Shown one piece after another: positions 63,301 to 64,000 of a DNA stretch of 64,000 bases. Each line of letters opens with the position of its first letter. Positions within the stretch are counted from its first letter, which is position 1. Under the pieces are notes generated by a model. It was given only the letters and a program-made list of their open reading frames with translations, searched no databases and was not told the origin of the DNA. Made by a program: the position numbers and the translations under genes. Origin of the DNA: Hippopus hippopus (lineage: Eukaryota > Mollusca > Bivalvia > Cardiida > Cardiidae). The DNA is taken from assembly GCA_946811185.2 (NCBI GenBank), contig OX328101.1, positions 25,838,122 through 25,902,121 of the forward strand, given 5' to 3'.

Positions 63301-64000
63301 GAAAACATTGTTGGAAAACGAGAAAGTGTTAGTAGCATTTTCTTCTTTTCTCACAATGTTTCAAAAGCCTTCTTTTCCAGGGAGGTTAATGATCAAAAAA
63401 CGAGGGAAATGAGCAGTCTGATGTGTTGTTGAATTAGATAGAAGTTTAGAAGGAAAATCTGTATCTGAGTCGCTATCTGAAAGTGTCCGCTTGGCTTTTT
63501 TTTTTTTTGGTTTGTCATGGTGTTGATAAAAGTTTCATCACCGATGCTCCCCACCCGCCTCGGAGCCCAACAAGGGGACATAGCCCAGGGAAACCTGTCA
63601 CGGACCATGACAGAGATACATCAATGATATACTCAGGCGAAAGGGCCAGACTGGACAAATGTATTCCTGCCGAAAGTCCTACCAGATCAGACAATCATTA
63701 GGAGTCAAAAATGTCAATCAAACACATACCTTCCACCTAATTAGCCCATGAGCCATCGCTTTCTGGAACATTTGAGACCATTGTGCAAAAAGGAGAAAAT
63801 GCTGGTTACCAGCATTTTCTCCTTTTCCCACAATGTTTTCAAAAGGCTTCCTTCCCAGTAACATGAAAAGACAGCATTGTGCAGTAAAGGGTTAAAGAAT
63901 TCAGTGCTACCTTTTTTGTCTATTTATCAGATATTCTGCAGACTTTTCAAACTTGCAAGAGTATGATCTGATATCCCAGGGTGCAGGGGGAAGCCCCATA
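51332..64000 (+). CDS. MAP3K7: TAK1/MAP3K7-like MAP kinase kinase kinase, 5' part
   Basis: TAK1 phosphorylates MAP2Ks and the IKK complex downstream of TGF-beta, IL-1/Toll and TNF-type receptors, together with TAB proteins. Exons: 51332-51391, 52826-53008, 54214-54259, 55266-55404, 56196-56320, 57756-57884, 59495-59552, 60152-60224, 61246-61312, 61713-61897, 62642-62751, and 63931 to the edge; 415 residues in phase. Visible motifs: VVGKGAFG loop (21-28), catalytic Lys43 in VAVK, HRDLKPPN (136-143), DFG (157-159), activation loop [13 protein letters not shown] with Thr166, Thr169 and Ser174 at the human Thr184/Thr187/Ser192 positions, APE (179-181) and [12 protein letters not shown] in exon 12 matches human KRMSADMSE. 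The C-terminal coiled coil for TAB2/3 lies beyond the edge. At the subdomain XI CW position the residue is Ser (TRSWS). Confidence 0.96.
51562..51776 (+). mobile_element. Hairpin MITE copy in TAK1 intron 1
   Basis: Left terminus eroded (CTATGCCAAAAGATAAAATT); apex GCTGGTTACCAGC intact; ends CAAGGGTTAA. Confidence 0.75.
51828..52651. mobile_element. Element C: CAACTNGCCCC iterated-word inverted ends, 10 bp target duplication
   Basis: The left array (51832-51976) has about seven ACAACTAGCCCCAA-type words. The right array (52528-52650) has the complementary GGGGCAAGTTGTC words. GCTGAAGTGA flanks it at 51818-51827 and 52652-52661. The host site is a hairpin MITE. A TGAT microsatellite (52303-52328) lies inside. 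In TAK1 intron 1. Confidence 0.85.
52652..52803. mobile_element. Hairpin MITE remnant split by an iterated-word element
   Basis: GCTGAAGTGATGGGATTTGTC continues into an opposite-oriented arm ending GGTAATGGGTTAA. The missing left part (ACAAATTGTGGCTGAAGTGA) lies at 51808-51827, so the 51828-52651 element inserted here. The end is 22 bp before TAK1 exon 2. Confidence 0.7.
52826..53008 (+). CDS. MAP3K7: TAK1 exon 2 (ATP-binding lobe)
   Basis: 61 codons in phase 0/0, between acceptor CAATTTAAG and donor GCT|GTATGT. It encodes the glycine loop, DVAVK lysine, and [20 protein letters not shown]. Repeat copies flank it within about 25-35 bp on both sides. Confidence 0.97.
53042..53393 (+). mobile_element. 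Decayed hairpin MITE copies after TAK1 exon 2
   Basis: CTCTTTACCAGAAAACAAAAT begins about 35 bp after the exon 2 donor. A second partial copy (GGTGGGAAAAGGAGA..) spans 53268-53393. Confidence 0.6.
53465..53730 (-). mobile_element. tRNA-derived SINE
   Basis: Minus-strand copy of the 59152-59460 family. Head near 53695-53728 (CAAGACGGTAGCGTATATGG); body CAGTAGCTTGGAAAGAATAT and CTTTCATGAAAATGTGCACT-like text. Confidence 0.7.
54214..54259 (+). CDS. MAP3K7: TAK1 exon 3 (hinge)
   Basis: A 46 nt exon encoding [15 protein letters not shown], identical to the human hinge segment as I remember it. Acceptor CTATTCAAG, donor AATG|GTAACC. Confidence 0.95.
54437..54663 (+). mobile_element. Hairpin MITE copy
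   Basis: TTAACTCTTTAATTGACAAAG to GTGTGGTAAAGGGTTAA; the stem has several mismatches. In TAK1 intron 3. Confidence 0.8.
55266..55404 (+). CDS. MAP3K7: TAK1 exon 4 (catalytic loop)
   Basis: Encodes [20 protein letters not shown] through [10 protein letters not shown]. The Asn of HRDLKPPN is split AA|T across intron 4. Donor CCCAA|GTAAGT. Confidence 0.97.
55929..56160 (+). mobile_element. Hairpin MITE copy upstream of TAK1 exon 5
   Basis: TTAACTCTGGACCATACAAC to TTGGTGAAAGGTTAA, ending 35 bp before exon 5. Confidence 0.8.
56196..56320 (+). CDS. MAP3K7: TAK1 exon 5 (DFG and activation loop)
   Basis: Acceptor TTTCTGTAG, donor GAAG|GTAATG. Encodes [20 protein letters not shown] and [20 protein letters not shown]. 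All activation-loop phospho-sites known in TAK1 are retained. Confidence 0.97.
56351..56578 (+). mobile_element. Hairpin MITE copy downstream of TAK1 exon 5
   Basis: CACTCTTTACCAAATGACAAA to TTTGGTTAGGGGTTAA, with the hairpin nearly intact. It starts about 30 bp after the exon 5 donor. Confidence 0.82.
57219..57733. mobile_element. Two adjacent GCATTAAGCCCCC family elements
   Basis: 57219-57472 and 57487-57733 sit back to back, separated by TCTATTACATTTGTG-like text. The second contains the perfect palindrome CAGGTCAGCCTGCGCAGGCT. The right end (GCCAGAGCATGGCTCA) is 20 bp before TAK1 exon 6. Confidence 0.8.
57756..57884 (+). CDS. MAP3K7: TAK1 exon 6 (C-lobe)
   Basis: Acceptor CTTTCCTTTCCAG, donor AATG|GTAAGT. 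Encodes [20 protein letters not shown] and [20 protein letters not shown], nearly identical to vertebrate TAK1. Confidence 0.97.
57885..58828. other. TAK1 intron 6, unassigned part
   Basis: About 0.95 kb of AT-rich intron without recognisable repeat structure, one of the longest repeat-poor stretches in this gene. Confidence 0.5.
58829..59057 (+). mobile_element. Hairpin MITE copy
   Basis: TTAACTGTATACCACACGAC at the left, perfect hairpin at about 58940-58998, right end degraded (TAATAAAGGATTGA). TAK1 intron 6. Confidence 0.83.
59152..59460 (+). mobile_element. tRNA-derived SINE, best-preserved copy
   Basis: AGGCCCGGTGGCTCAGTTGG and TAGCGTGC form box A; GGGTTCAATCCC is box B. The body ends AAAACGGCATTAAACACCAT then ACAATC. 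It lies 35 bp upstream of TAK1 exon 7. No tRNA function is implied: the acceptor stem does not close. Confidence 0.87.
59495..59552 (+). CDS. MAP3K7: TAK1 exon 7
   Basis: 58 nt: [18 protein letters not shown]. Acceptor TATATTTTAG, donor ACAAG|GTAAGA; two bases carry into exon 8. Confidence 0.94.
59600..59797 (-). mobile_element. Hairpin MITE, right part
   Basis: Retains CTTCTTTTCCCAAAGTGTTTTC through GTCGTCTGGTAAAGCGTTAA; the left end is missing. Confidence 0.65.
60152..60224 (+). CDS. MAP3K7: TAK1 exon 8 (end of kinase domain)
   Basis: Acceptor TTATTGCAG, donor TTTCAG|GTAAGC. Encodes [20 protein letters not shown] then HLFQ. The usual Cys of the CW motif is Ser here: codon AGT at the very start of the exon. 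Confidence 0.93.
60256..60468 (-). mobile_element. Hairpin MITE copy
   Basis: TTAACCCTTTACCAAACAATTC to ATAAAAAGGTTAA; starts 31 bp after TAK1 exon 8. Confidence 0.8.
60630..61010 (-). mobile_element. Hairpin MITE interrupted by a SINE
   Basis: The MITE text (AAACATGGTGAGAAAAGG ... TTCTATACCCTACCGAACACAG) stops at about 60746. It resumes at about 60946 with AATTTGTTGTCTGAAG and GATGAGTCTAAAAATG. A tRNA-headed SINE fills the gap. Confidence 0.7.
60747..60946 (+). mobile_element. tRNA-derived SINE inserted in a MITE
   Basis: CCTGGCTGGGTAGCTCAGTG (box A) and GCAGATTCTATTAC (weak box B). About 200 bp, a different subfamily from 59152-59460. Confidence 0.72.
61246..61312 (+). CDS. MAP3K7: TAK1 exon 9
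   Basis: Encodes [20 protein letters not shown] then EY, matching human YFPGADEPLQYPCQYSDEG. Acceptor ACTTGCAG, donor TATG|GTAAGT. Confidence 0.92.
61713..61897 (+). CDS. MAP3K7: TAK1 exon 10 (Ser/Thr-rich linker)
   Basis: Polar linker including [17 protein letters not shown] and [16 protein letters not shown]. Acceptor CATTACAG, donor GAG|GTAAAA. Phase is consistent; sequence conservation is low, as expected for this region. Confidence 0.82.
61959..62171. mobile_element. TTAA family 2 element, complete
   Basis: TTAACTCTTTCAACACTGAA at the left, GGAAAGAATTAA at the right, and a clean central inverted repeat at 62068-62128 (GATCAGACTGCACA / TGTGCAGTCTGATC). It lies in TAK1 intron 10. Confidence 0.75.
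62642..62751 (+). CDS. MAP3K7: TAK1 exon 11
   Basis: Encodes [20 protein letters not shown] and [20 protein letters not shown] is comparable to the human LGASRGSSVESL stretch. Acceptor AATTTTCAG, donor AAAAG|GTGAGG, leaving AG for the next exon. Confidence 0.85.
62766..62937 (+). mobile_element. Hairpin MITE with deleted right stem
   Basis: TTAACTCTTTACCACAGAAC, left stem arm to GCTGGTTACC, then directly GGTCAGGATTATGTGGTAAAG. The right stem arm is lost. It begins 14 bp after TAK1 exon 11. Confidence 0.8.
63202..63390 (+). mobile_element. Hairpin MITE copy, diverged
   Basis: CAATTCTTTACCAAACAACAG to CAGGGAGGTTAA; stem partly decayed. Confidence 0.7.
63533..63701 (+). CDS. Possible alternative terminal (or poison) exon of TAK1
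   Basis: A pyrimidine-rich tract and acceptor GATAAAAG precede a 169 nt stretch that is about half G+C in an AT-rich intron. Joined to exon 11 in phase (AG+T = Ser), it reads 56 residues ([18 protein letters not shown] ... ESPTRSDNH) to TAG at 63699-63701. No frame-compatible donor was found, so it would end the protein before the TAB-binding C-terminus or trigger decay. I do not recognise the peptide. It may instead be a chance GC-rich stretch. Confidence 0.4.
63750..63895 (+). mobile_element. Hairpin MITE, right two-thirds
   Basis: The stem pair around GCTGGTTACCAGC is intact; ends GCAGTAAAGGGTTAA, 35 bp before TAK1 exon 12. Confidence 0.78.
63931..64000 (+). CDS. MAP3K7: TAK1 exon 12, truncated by window edge
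   Basis: Acceptor TTTTTGTCTATTTATCAG. AG+A makes Arg, giving [18 protein letters not shown], comparable to human KRMSADMSEIEARI. The exon runs into the right edge. Confidence 0.85.

Overview
This window looks like nuclear DNA from an animal, most likely a bivalve mollusc. It is AT-rich, its three protein genes are metazoan and split by GT-AG introns, and it is packed with tRNA-headed SINEs and short non-autonomous DNA transposons. The species cannot be named from sequence alone. No autonomous transposase, reverse transcriptase, CRISPR array, rRNA or genuine tRNA gene was seen. Almost all the short open frames are chance frames inside repeats.

Layout. (1) 1159-12801, minus strand: eight consecutive coding exons of a UTP14-like nucleolar SSU-processome protein. 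The C-terminal part runs off the left edge, and the N-terminal exon(s) were not found. (2) 12.8-33.8 kb: a gene-poor interval filled by nested repeats, including a ~4.4 kb structure with CGTCCCAC-word ends. It also holds a promoter-like spot with YY1-like sites at 20.1 kb. (3) 33796-45219, minus strand: a complete eight-exon CUEDC2-like gene encoding 292 residues by my splicing. (4) 45.2-51.3 kb: a head-to-head intergenic region with a 1.2 kb inverted-repeat element and two tandem ~790 bp elements that have ~200 bp inverted ends. (5) 51332 to the right edge, plus strand: a TAK1/MAP3K7-like kinase with an intact kinase domain in exons 1-8. The regulatory region has started, and the C-terminal TAB-binding part lies outside the window. 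UTP14 serves ribosome biogenesis. CUEDC2 and TAK1 both belong to NF-kB/ubiquitin signalling in vertebrates, but nothing here proves co-regulation.

Repeats dominate. One ~228 bp family is flanked by TTAA, ends in CCCTTTACC, and carries a ~29 bp-stem hairpin at its centre. It occurs about 60 times, roughly once per kb and in both orientations. A second ~210 bp TTAA family with a different central palindrome repeatedly abuts it at a shared TTAA. A third group is the most novel: otherwise unrelated elements at 15.6-20.1, 16.9-17.7, 51.8-52.65 and 26.97-27.10 kb have inverted ends built from tandemly iterated short words. Three of these have visible 9-10 bp target duplications.

Exon boundaries were derived by hand from splice signals, phase continuity and remembered family similarity. 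They need transcript confirmation.
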